NCBI GenBank assembly: GCA_013152135.1
Contig: JAADGX010000130.1
Coordinates: forward strand, 715 to 8,235
Reading direction: 5' to 3'
Origin: Chlorobiota bacterium
GTDB lineage: Bacteria; Bacteroidota; Ignavibacteria; SZUA-365; JAADGX01
DNA length: 7,521 bases
Position numbers and translations under genes: made by a program. Position 1 is the stretch's first letter. The number at the start of each line of letters is the position of its first letter. This document shows, in pieces, positions 1-6,125 of the stretch. The notes under the pieces are model-generated. The model saw only the letters and a list, made by a program, of their open reading frames with translations, did no database searches and was not told where the DNA came from.

Positions 1-449
1 TCCAGGTCTTGTATTCGTTCGTACAGAAGGTCGTTCGCGTTGTCGCGTAACTGGCTTGCATATTTTTCGAACTCGCTCGCGACGGCGTATTCCACGTTAT
101 GCAGCTTTTCGCGCACGCGGGTTTCAATCGCCTCCTTTAGAACGGGGTCATGGAGCATCATCAGGTGCCCCTGAAAGATCTCGGCCAGCGCTTCCCCAAG
201 CTTCTCCTTTGCCAGAGCGTATATTTTTTCCAGCTCCTGCGCCGATCGTTCCAGCGCCTGGTGGTAAATCCCCAATTCGTTCTCGACTTCGTCCGACGTG
301 ATGTTCGTCCGGCGAACAACCACCTCTATCTGATTGTACACGTATGCCAACCCGAACGAGATCCCCGGGGCAGCGGCGACACCACGGAAAATTTTCTCGC
401 TCTTCCCGTTTACCGGCGTTGCCGGGGTGTTATGGTTATTCTTCGCCAA
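1..449 (-). CDS. ptsI: PTS enzyme I (phosphoenolpyruvate-protein phosphotransferase), N-terminal part, runs off window
   Basis: Enzyme I takes phosphate from phosphoenolpyruvate in the cytoplasm and passes it to HPr, the first step of the phosphotransferase system. About 149 residues are visible; the gene continues past base 1. The family N-terminal motif is clear (FRGVAAAPGISFG, residues 21-33), followed by the helical HPr-binding region with EIFQGHLMMLHDP at 90-102 and the typical YERIQDL near 143-149. The phosphorylated histidine and the PEP-binding barrel lie outside the window. No ATG or GTG occurs in frame upstream of the conserved block. The chosen start is TTG at 449-447, with GAGG six bases before it. 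This start overlaps the end of HPr by 14 bases and adds about 18 hydrophilic residues before the usual family start. Identity comes from motifs seen and the HPr neighbour; the start is inferred. Confidence 0.92.
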   Translation of the reverse strand, partial: MAKNNHNTPATPVNGKSEKIFRGVAAAPGISFGLAYVYNQIEVVVRRTNITSDEVENELGIYHQALERSAQELEKIYALAKEKLGEALAEIFQGHLMMLHDPVLKEAIETRVREKLHNVEYAVASEFEKYASQLRDNANDLLYERIQDL

Positions 450-702
450 AACCGTCCTCGAATAATTGAACAATAGCGCGAGCGGCTTCTTCTTCGTCTT
501 CTCCGTCGAACTCGAGTGTCAACACCGTTCCCTGGGCGGCTGCCAGAGTCATGACCCCGATGATACTTTTCCCGTTAATACGCATGTTGTTTTTCGTGAT
601 GTAAAAATTGGATTTGAATTTCGCCGCGTTCTTGACCAGAGCCGCCGCTGGCCTGGTATGCAATCCCGCCCTGTTCTTCACCGTAACTTCTTTCGTGATC
701 AT
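436..702 (-). CDS. ptsH: Phosphocarrier protein HPr
   Basis: HPr is the small cytoplasmic phosphocarrier that receives phosphate from enzyme I on a histidine and gives it to sugar-specific EIIA domains. The protein is 88 residues, the normal family length. His15 lies in the active-site motif GLHTRPA (13-19). A regulatory-type Ser46 lies in NGKSIIGVM (43-51), the form phosphorylated by HPr kinase in other bacteria. An ATG at 702 gives the canonical N-terminus MITKEVTVKN. An upstream ATG at 741 in the same frame would add 13 residues inside the neighbouring gene and is not needed. The start is 2 bases after the prenyl synthase stop with no clear Shine-Dalgarno sequence, suggesting translational coupling. 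The 3' end overlaps the enzyme I start, and the two proteins are direct partners. Identity is very secure. Confidence 0.97.
   Translation of the reverse strand: MITKEVTVKNRAGLHTRPAAALVKNAAKFKSNFYITKNNMRINGKSIIGVMTLAAAQGTVLTLEFDGEDEEEAARAIVQLFEDGFGEE
456..459 (-). promoter_or_regulatory. Ribosome binding site deciding the TTG start of enzyme I
   Basis: GAGG on the minus strand sits inside the 3' end of the HPr gene, six bases before the TTG codon at 449-447. It is the only well-placed purine motif for enzyme I, and it supports TTG over a rare ATT start inside the conserved block. Confidence 0.55.
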
Positions 703-704
703 AA

Positions 705-1697
705 TCAGGTCGACCGATGCAACAACATTTTGGCGAACCACTCCAACATACCTTTCCCCTCCCCCTCAGGCAAACGCTGAAGGGCGGCGAGGGACTTTTC
801 CGTACGCATCGAAACCTGCTCCCGGGCCCGGTCAATCGAACCCAGCTCGTGGAACAGGACGGTTGCCTTCTCCACCACATCGTCGGCGGCGACGCGGCGC
901 AGGCCCACGTCCCGGAGCCAATCAAGGGTCTCGCCACGCGCGTGCTCCATGGCGTCCACGAGGAGAAAGGTCTTCTTTCCCTCCTGGATATCCCGCCCGA
1001 TGACCTTTCCGAACGTATCATCCGCAACCGCATCCAGAAGATCGTCCAGTATCTGGAACGCCAGCCCGATGTGCGTTGCGTACTCGAGAATACTCCGACG
1101 ATGCTCATCGCACGCCTCCGCTATCATGGCGCCGATGTCGGCGGACATCACCATGAGCCGTCCCGTCTTTTTCTGGATCATTTCCCAGTACTGCTCCATA
1201 CTGACCGCATCGGCCGATTCGAATTCCTTGTCCAGCGCTTGTCCTTCGCACACCTCGATGACTCCATCGGTAAAGCATTTCAGAATTGCGCTCAGATCAC
1301 CGCTCGTCGTGCGCAGCAGTTGCCGGTAAGCCAACCCCATCAATTCATCGCCGAGCAGGATGGCGACATTGGCGTCCCACTGCTCGTGGACCGTCTTCAG
1401 TCCCCTGCGGGCGGGAGCATTGTCCATGATGTCGTCGTGCACGAGGGTGAAATTATGCAGAATTTCCACCGCCGTGGCTGCGTCGTAAGCATTTTCCACA
1501 TCCCCGCCGGCCGCCAGGCACGAGGACAACAGCAATACGGGGCGAATCCGCTTCCCACCGCTTGTCAGAATGTACCGCGCCGGTTCGAAGATAGATACCG
1601 GTTTTTCCTGCGCAACGGTCGTTGCAAGCCGAGAATCTATCTCGGCCTTGAAGCGGTCGTACAAGGCCGCATATTTTTCCACTCCGTCAATGCGCAC
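705..1697 (-). CDS. All-trans polyprenyl diphosphate synthase (predicted geranylgeranyl/farnesyl type)
   Basis: This enzyme condenses isopentenyl diphosphate onto allylic diphosphates to make the linear chains used for quinones, carotenoids or other isoprenoids; it is cytoplasmic and Mg-dependent. With numbering from the longest start (GTG at 1706, 333 residues) the family motifs appear in order: GGKRIRP (50-56), first Asp-rich motif DDIMD (91-95) followed by RRG (100-102), GD at 119-120, GQALD (155-159), KT (180-181), FQ (217-218) and second Asp-rich motif DDLLD (221-225). Phe86, five residues before the first Asp-rich motif, is a size-limiting position that usually goes with short products such as C20. 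I chose GTG at 1697 because GAGGTG lies eight bases before it; the GTG at 1706 overlaps that motif. The start overlaps the isomerase gene, which supplies its substrates. Exact product length is inference. Confidence 0.95.
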   Translation of the reverse strand: MRIDGVEKYAALYDRFKAEIDSRLATTVAQEKPVSIFEPARYILTSGGKRIRPVLLLSSCLAAGGDVENAYDAATAVEILHNFTLVHDDIMDNAPARRGLKTVHEQWDANVAILLGDELMGLAYRQLLRTTSGDLSAILKCFTDGVIEVCEGQALDKEFESADAVSMEQYWEMIQKKTGRLMVMSADIGAMIAEACDEHRRSILEYATHIGLAFQILDDLLDAVADDTFGKVIGRDIQEGKKTFLLVDAMEHARGETLDWLRDVGLRRVAADDVVEKATVLFHELGSIDRAREQVSMRTEKSLAALQRLPEGEGKGMLEWFAKMLLHRST

Positions 1698-2769
1698 GGG
1701 CAACACACCTCAAAGATTGCTGTTTCAATTCCGAAATCATGCGGGAACCGGTCAGGAACATTACGCCTTTCAGGTCGTTGGCCCACCCTTCGACAAGTCG
1801 CAGCGCTTCTTCGAAACCATCATTCCACAGCGCCCGCAAGACCGGTCTCGCCGCACCGACGTAGTCGGCACCGAGAGCCAGGGCTTTGGCCATCATCACG
1901 CCGTCCGTAATCCCACCCGAGGCGATGATCTTTACAGCCGGATCGACCACGTGCCGCACCTCGCGTACGGCATCGGCGGTCGGGATCCCCCAGTTCCAGA
2001 ACTCATGCGACACCGGCAGGCATTGCTCTCCCCGCCTCATCATTTCGACGCCCGCCCAGCTCGTCCCGCCCGCGCCCGCTACGTCTATCCACCGCACTCC
2101 TGCATCCTCGAGCCGCCGGGCAACCGGGCCGGAAATACCGGCGCCGACTTCCTTCACGATGACGGGAACGGACAGATCGCGGACAAGCCGGCCGATTGCT
2201 TCCAGCGCTCCCCGGAACTCGGGATTCCCCTCGGGTTGGAGGAATTCCTGGAGAGGGTTGCAATGCACGGCCAGGGCATCGGCTTCGATGGCATCGACAA
2301 GGCGATGCACAAGGCTGAAATCCTTCAACCGGGCGATTTCGGCGGCCCCGAGATTGGCGATGACCGGGACGTCCGGCGCTTCCTCCCGCACCACGGTATA
2401 CGAGCCGAGGAACCTGTTGTCGTCCAGCATTTGCCGCTGGCTGCCGACACCGCACGCGATCCCCACCTGGTTGCACAAGCGCGCAAGTGATCGATTGAGG
2501 GGCTCCGCGTCTTCGTATCCACCGGTCATGCCGGAAATGATCAACGGAACCGACAACCGGCGGCCGAGGAACTCGCACGATGCGTCGACTTCGTCCAAGT
2601 TCAATTCCGGTAGCGCGTTATGCTGGAATTCCCAGCATTCGAACCCGGTGGTTTTTCTCGTAAATGACACTTCTTCCTCCACGCACAACCGTACATGATC
2701 GGCCTTCCGGGAAACCGTCGCGTTATTTCCATCTCGAGCATTCATTCCTGTCCGTTGCAATTCCTTCAT
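1687..2769 (-). CDS. fni: Type 2 isopentenyl-diphosphate delta-isomerase (FMN-dependent)
   Basis: The enzyme interconverts isopentenyl and dimethylallyl diphosphate using reduced FMN, balancing the two C5 building blocks. The 360-residue protein is normal length for the type 2 family, a TIM-barrel flavoprotein unrelated to the type 1 (Nudix) enzyme. Motifs in order: RKADHV (21-26), SGMTGG (79-84, flavin phosphate side), GSQRQ (109-113), NLGA (139-142), HCNPLQE (169-175, with the conserved Asn171, Gln174 and metal-binding Glu175), KEVG (206-209), GAGGTSW (232-238), WGIPT (260-264) and ASGGI (283-287). ATG at 2769 lies 3 bases after the response regulator stop with only a weak ribosome site; a second ATG at 2745 (residue 9) is possible. 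The stop lies inside the next gene, the prenyl synthase, so two consecutive pathway steps are coupled. Confidence 0.97.
   Translation of the reverse strand: MKELQRTGMNARDGNNATVSRKADHVRLCVEEEVSFTRKTTGFECWEFQHNALPELNLDEVDASCEFLGRRLSVPLIISGMTGGYEDAEPLNRSLARLCNQVGIACGVGSQRQMLDDNRFLGSYTVVREEAPDVPVIANLGAAEIARLKDFSLVHRLVDAIEADALAVHCNPLQEFLQPEGNPEFRGALEAIGRLVRDLSVPVIVKEVGAGISGPVARRLEDAGVRWIDVAGAGGTSWAGVEMMRRGEQCLPVSHEFWNWGIPTADAVREVRHVVDPAVKIIASGGITDGVMMAKALALGADYVGAARPVLRALWNDGFEEALRLVEGWANDLKGVMFLTGSRMISELKQQSLRCVARAH
1706..1711 (-). promoter_or_regulatory. Ribosome binding site of the polyprenyl synthase gene
   Basis: GAGGTG on the minus strand lies inside the last codons of the isomerase gene, eight bases before GTG at 1697-1695. 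It favours that start over the GTG at 1706-1704, which overlaps the motif. Confidence 0.5.
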
Positions 2770-2772
2770 CGG

Positions 2773-3153
2773 TCAGGGAATCGAGATGTATTCCTGGATT
2801 ATCTTGATAAAGTGCTGGATGTTGATCGGCTTGGTGATGAAACCGTTCGATCCGATATCCTGTGCACGCTCCAGGTCAGCTTTGTTTGCCTGTGCCGACA
2901 ACACCAGGATGGGAACATCTTTGCAGGAAGGGATGGAACGGATTTTCTTGATCGCCTCGAAGCCGTCCATTTTCGGCATCTTCAAATCCATGAGGATAAG
3001 ATCGGGCGTATTCGCAGACACGTATTCCACAGCTTCAAGGCCGTCGCCGGCATCGACAAGTTGAACATCATCTTTCACGAAACGCTGAAAGATCATGTGA
3101 ATGAGCAGGCGGTTGTCTGGGTTGTCTTCGACTATTAGAATTGTTGTAGGCAT
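2773..3153 (-). CDS. Single-domain response regulator (receiver domain only)
   Basis: A 126-residue CheY-like receiver with no output domain. Such proteins take phosphate from a histidine kinase and act by protein binding or phosphorelay. All key residues are present: acidic pair Glu9-Asp10, phosphoacceptor Asp56 in LILMDLKMPKMDG (52-64), Ser86-Ala87 at the conserved Thr/Ser site, and Lys108-Pro109. It should therefore be competent for phosphorylation. The C-terminus ends just after the last receiver helix, so this is not a truncated longer regulator within this frame. No kinase lies in the window, so the partner is unknown. It starts 9 bases after dsbD and ends 3 bases before the isomerase gene, so it is probably cotranscribed with both. 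No good Shine-Dalgarno is seen. The family is certain; the pathway it controls cannot be read from sequence. Confidence 0.97.
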   Translation of the reverse strand: MPTTILIVEDNPDNRLLIHMIFQRFVKDDVQLVDAGDGLEAVEYVSANTPDLILMDLKMPKMDGFEAIKKIRSIPSCKDVPILVLSAQANKADLERAQDIGSNGFITKPINIQHFIKIIQEYISIP

Positions 3154-3162
3154 GGCAACGTA

Positions 3163-5205
3163 CTACATAGTATCAATCGGGGTGGAAGGCTGACGTGCGG
3201 AGAGCATTTCCTGCCTGCTCAGACCTTGGCGAAGAAACCGGACGAATTCTCCAGGATCACGTGTCATACCGGGAAAACGCGCGATTTCACTTCCCTTCTC
3301 GTCGATGATGACGTACAAAGGAAGGGCAACCGTACCGAACCGATCTTCCTGGAACCGGCGATTCTCCTCGTACTCCTCTCCCTGTCCGTCCGTGTACAGG
3401 CGCACGAGAACATAGCGCGAGAACAGCTCTTTGACATCATCCCGCGTGAAAAGGTTCGCCTCCATCCATCGACAATTCGTGCAGGCGAAACCCGTGAAAT
3501 CAATAAAGATATTCTTGTTCTGCGCTGCCGCAACCCGCTTCGCCTCGTCCAGCGATGCGAACCAATCCTCGCCGGAGGCGCGGTGCGACGTGGCCGCGTT
3601 TCCCGATGCGGCCTCAATCGTTTCCTCGTAATTCATCGGGGGCAGAAAGGCGTCAAGCTCGCCCAGCGGCCGGTCGTTGAGTCCCGTGTATAAAAAGATG
3701 GATACGGCGATGAAGAACAGGGCGAACAACACCCGTCCCACACTCGTGATCTCCACGGGCATATCGTTCGGAAGCCTTATCTTGCCCAGAATATACATGC
3801 TCACGATGATCCCGATGGCTATCCAGATCGCCAGGAAAAAGTCGCGGTTCAACAGGCCGATGCCCCAGATCAGGTCCACGTTGCTGATAAATTTCATGGC
3901 GGCAGCCAATTCGAGAAAACCCATGACTACTTTTATGGAATTCATCCAGCCCCCGCTCTTCGGAAGCGATTTCAGCCACGATGGAAAGAGCGCCAGCAGG
4001 AAAAACGGAATGGCGAACACGGTGGAAAATGCCAGCATCCCGGCCAGGGACCACCAGATATCCCCTTGTGACGCAGCCACCATGACCGTGCCCACGAATG
4101 GAACCGTGCACGTAAACGATGTGAGTGTAAACGTCAAGCCCATGAGGAGAACACTGACATAGCTGTTCCCTTTTTTCTGGGAGGCAAGGTTGAGCTTGTT
4201 GATGATCGAAGTCGGCAACTGGATTTCAAACATGCCGAAGAGATTGAGCGCAAAAACAATGAAGATACCGGCGATAAGGATGTTCATCCATGGATTCGCC
4301 GCGAACTGGTTGATGCCCGCGGCACCGAACAGGACCGCCAGCAGGACCCCAAGGCCGGTGAACGTCACGATGATCCCCAGCGAATACACAAATGCATCGG
4401 TGACCCCACGGGTACGGTCTTGATCCTGGCGCTTGGTGAAAAACGAAACGGTTATGGGAATCATGGGAAAGACGCAAGGCGTCAACAGCGCCAACGCGCC
4501 AACGGACATGGCGAGAAGCAGGTAGGCCCATAGTCCCTGCTCCCGGGCCGCCTCGACCTCGGATGCATCTCCGAACGTGGATCTCCTGGAATTGTCGCTT
4601 GCTACCGTTGATGCCGGCGCATTGCCCGCAATCGATATCGTATCTGCCTCTGGAGAGGAAACAACGGAACTCCCGGTGTCTTCCGTCACGATTTCGGTGG
4701 CTTGCTCCGCTCCCTTTTCAATCGTGAGGGGAAAATCCAGCGTGATTGTTTTCGGGGGCAAACAGATCCTGTCGTTGCAGGCCATGAAAGTCACCTCGAT
4801 CTGCACCGTACGTTTCCCCGGGAGCGCTCCCGAAACAACCCGTGCCGGAACCTCGAACGTCACCCCATCCTCGTAGTACTCGGTGTTGATCCCGAAGGCT
4901 TCATCGAATTCCTCTATCGGCGGTGGTTGTTTCACTTTTCCCGCCAGGACGAGGGGCGAACCCTCCGGGAATTCAATCGTTGTCGGGACCGGTCCTTCGT
5001 CGTATCCGTGCGTGGAATACACGTGCCAGCCTTCGTTGATATCCGCGGTAACATTTATTACCAGTGTCTCACCGGTTGAAACCGTCGTCCGCGAAGGTTC
5101 CGCTTTCCAGGTCGCCGCTTCCTGGGCGTGGATCGTTCCACTTTGCCCGGAAACCATGAGAAAAAATGCGAGATATATTACCAGGTGTATTTTTTTTAAA
5201 GTCAT
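3163..5205 (-). CDS. dsbD: Thiol:disulfide interchange protein DsbD (cytochrome c biogenesis/thioredoxin-fold fusion)
   Basis: DsbD carries electrons from cytoplasmic thioredoxin across the inner membrane to periplasmic proteins such as disulfide isomerases and cytochrome c maturation factors. The 680-residue protein has the full three-part layout. A signal peptide runs to about Ala27 (IHA-QEA). The periplasmic N-terminal domain (about 30-160) has cysteines 143 and 148 in ACNDRICLPP. A low-complexity Ser/Thr/Ala linker (about 165-215) follows. The membrane domain (about 224-510, roughly eight hydrophobic segments) has Cys244 (LTPCVFP) and Cys366 (FTCTVPF). The C-terminal thioredoxin-fold domain (about 545-662) has CTNC at 575-578. 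All six redox cysteines are present. The ATG start is followed by a good signal peptide; GGCGGA upstream is a weak ribosome site. It is likely the first gene of the downstream cluster, behind the promoter candidate near 5270-5301. Confidence 0.96.
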   Translation of the reverse strand: MTLKKIHLVIYLAFFLMVSGQSGTIHAQEAATWKAEPSRTTVSTGETLVINVTADINEGWHVYSTHGYDEGPVPTTIEFPEGSPLVLAGKVKQPPPIEEFDEAFGINTEYYEDGVTFEVPARVVSGALPGKRTVQIEVTFMACNDRICLPPKTITLDFPLTIEKGAEQATEIVTEDTGSSVVSSPEADTISIAGNAPASTVASDNSRRSTFGDASEVEAAREQGLWAYLLLAMSVGALALLTPCVFPMIPITVSFFTKRQDQDRTRGVTDAFVYSLGIIVTFTGLGVLLAVLFGAAGINQFAANPWMNILIAGIFIVFALNLFGMFEIQLPTSIINKLNLASQKKGNSYVSVLLMGLTFTLTSFTCTVPFVGTVMVAASQGDIWWSLAGMLAFSTVFAIPFFLLALFPSWLKSLPKSGGWMNSIKVVMGFLELAAAMKFISNVDLIWGIGLLNRDFFLAIWIAIGIIVSMYILGKIRLPNDMPVEITSVGRVLFALFFIAVSIFLYTGLNDRPLGELDAFLPPMNYEETIEAASGNAATSHRASGEDWFASLDEAKRVAAAQNKNIFIDFTGFACTNCRWMEANLFTRDDVKELFSRYVLVRLYTDGQGEEYEENRRFQEDRFGTVALPLYVIIDEKGSEIARFPGMTRDPGEFVRFLRQGLSRQEMLSARQPSTPIDTM

Positions 5206-5269
5206 GAATAAAATCCGCCGTTGTATTGCATTGTACCGGTTCAGCTCTGCGCCGTATCCATATGAGATT

Positions 5270-5301
5270 CAAAAGCTACAAAAATGATGCTCGACTGGCA
5301 A
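5270..5301 (-). promoter_or_regulatory. Candidate promoter for the dsbD operon
   Basis: On the minus strand TTG (5301-5299) is followed, after 20 bases, by TAGCTTTTG (5278-5270). This resembles the Bacteroidota pattern of a -33 TTG and a -7 TAnnTTTG box, with one extra T. The same bases also read as a poor sigma-70 promoter: TTGCCA, 17-base spacer, TAGCTT. An AT-rich tract (5302-5316) lies just upstream. Transcription would start near 5260-5265, leaving a leader of roughly 55-60 bases before the dsbD ATG. This is the only gap in the window large enough for a promoter ahead of that gene. Not experimentally supported. Confidence 0.45.
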
Positions 5302-5438
5302 GATAAAAAATTTTCCGCCTTTTTCACTTACCGTCTCTCTTCATGAGAACGACGTCCGACGCCACGTTCTTCAAGAAACGAGACGCCATGACCACCGCCG
5401 CCGTCGATGCGAACGCCCTTCGGGTATTCCAGCACATA

Positions 5439-6098
5439 TCATTTCCCATCGGGATTGATCTGGCGCGCCGTCCTGGCATCGAGGAGTAATTCGTCAACAT
5501 ACCGCCCATCCTCGATGTCGATGATCCAGTAGTCATCCGCCGGTGGAGGAACCCGCACGAATTCCACGTACAGAATCCGGGCGCGAGGGTATCGATTCCT
5601 GACGATCTCCAGGATTTCATTCTTCGACAGTTGCTTGGGACGGATATTGGGGTTCTTTTTTACCCGGGTCAAGGGGATGGGACCCAAAGCGGTATAAAGC
5701 GTTTCCGGGGCATTCTCAAGATAAACGACAAGCGAATCTTCCATGAACGCCCGCAACGGCAACCGTTGCTTGATTTTCGACGGCGCGGAAATGACCAGTG
5801 AATCCATGCGTTCCGGTCGAAGATGCATGAGAAATCGCCCCGTGCTGTCCGTCTTCCAGATGCGTGAATGCGGGCGATTCAACATGACACGGGCGTTGGC
5901 GACCGGCAGCGTGTCGGACAGTGCATAGACCCAACCCCGAACTTCCTTTTCTTCCCGTGTGCACCCGGCAACCATAACCATCAATGCAGACAACGCCACA
6001 ACGGACAGCGTCATCGAAATCCACGACGTCGCGCACCTCCATCTGAACCGTCTTGTGTCATTCTTCATTTTTCCGCCCCATCGTCGGTTCCCTTGCAT
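5439..6098 (-). CDS. Predicted lipoprotein with carboxypeptidase-regulatory-like and PepSY-like regions
   Basis: I do not recognise this as a named protein. The 219-residue product has a basic N-terminus, a hydrophobic stretch (about 29-45) and a lipobox ending VAGC with Cys46, so it should be lipidated and anchored in the envelope. Residues about 52-128 (VRGWVYALSDTLPVANARV, then TDSTGRF and DSLVVYL) resemble the carboxypeptidase-regulatory-like beta-sandwich common in Bacteroidota surface proteins. Residues about 157-216 (LSKNEILEIVRNRYPRA, then YWIIDIEDG and LLLDARTARQ) resemble a PepSY-like fold. ATG at 6098 has a strong ribosome site six bases upstream. ATG at 6068 (residue 11), preceded by GGGGCGGAAAA, would give a more usual 35-residue lipoprotein signal. 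It follows lpxK by 27 bases. Lipoprotein status is fairly sure; the two domain assignments are by eye. Confidence 0.78.
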   Translation of the reverse strand: MQGNRRWGGKMKNDTRRFRWRCATSWISMTLSVVALSALMVMVAGCTREEKEVRGWVYALSDTLPVANARVMLNRPHSRIWKTDSTGRFLMHLRPERMDSLVISAPSKIKQRLPLRAFMEDSLVVYLENAPETLYTALGPIPLTRVKKNPNIRPKQLSKNEILEIVRNRYPRARILYVEFVRVPPPADDYWIIDIEDGRYVDELLLDARTARQINPDGK

Positions 6099-6104
6099 CG
6101 AGAT

Positions 6105-6114
6105 CCCCCCTCCC
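6105..6114 (-). promoter_or_regulatory. Strong ribosome binding site of the lipoprotein gene
   Basis: GGGAGGGGGG on the minus strand lies six bases before ATG at 6098, in the 27-base gap after lpxK. It is the strongest purine motif in the window and supports the upstream start, though ATG at 6068 also has a purine-rich leader. Confidence 0.5.
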
Positions 6115-6125
6115 GTCCCGGATGT

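Noticed and set aside
575..1108. Minus-strand open frame of 177 codons in a second frame
   Set aside because: It overlaps the prenyl synthase and HPr, both strongly supported, and its Trp/Arg/Ser-rich translation has no family features.
717..1910. Plus-strand open frame of 397 codons
   Set aside because: It lies antisense to the prenyl synthase and the end of the isomerase, which carry full family motifs. Its translation is rich in Arg, His, Pro and Gln with no recognisable motif, as expected for the shadow of a GC-rich gene.
1570..2490. Plus-strand open frame of 306 codons
   Set aside because: Antisense to the isomerase gene. No domain or sensible ribosome site; composition fits a shadow frame.
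5302..5345. Possible terminator after the lipoprotein gene (A/T runs near 5302-5325)
   Set aside because: The runs are AT-rich but I find no GC-rich stem before a U-tract; the AAAATTTT palindrome is too weak to call a terminator.
5324..5437. Possible 37-residue small gene starting one base after the lipoprotein stop
   Set aside because: No ribosome site of its own, no recognisable motif, and a competing open frame covers the same bases. Kept only as part of a low-interest finding.
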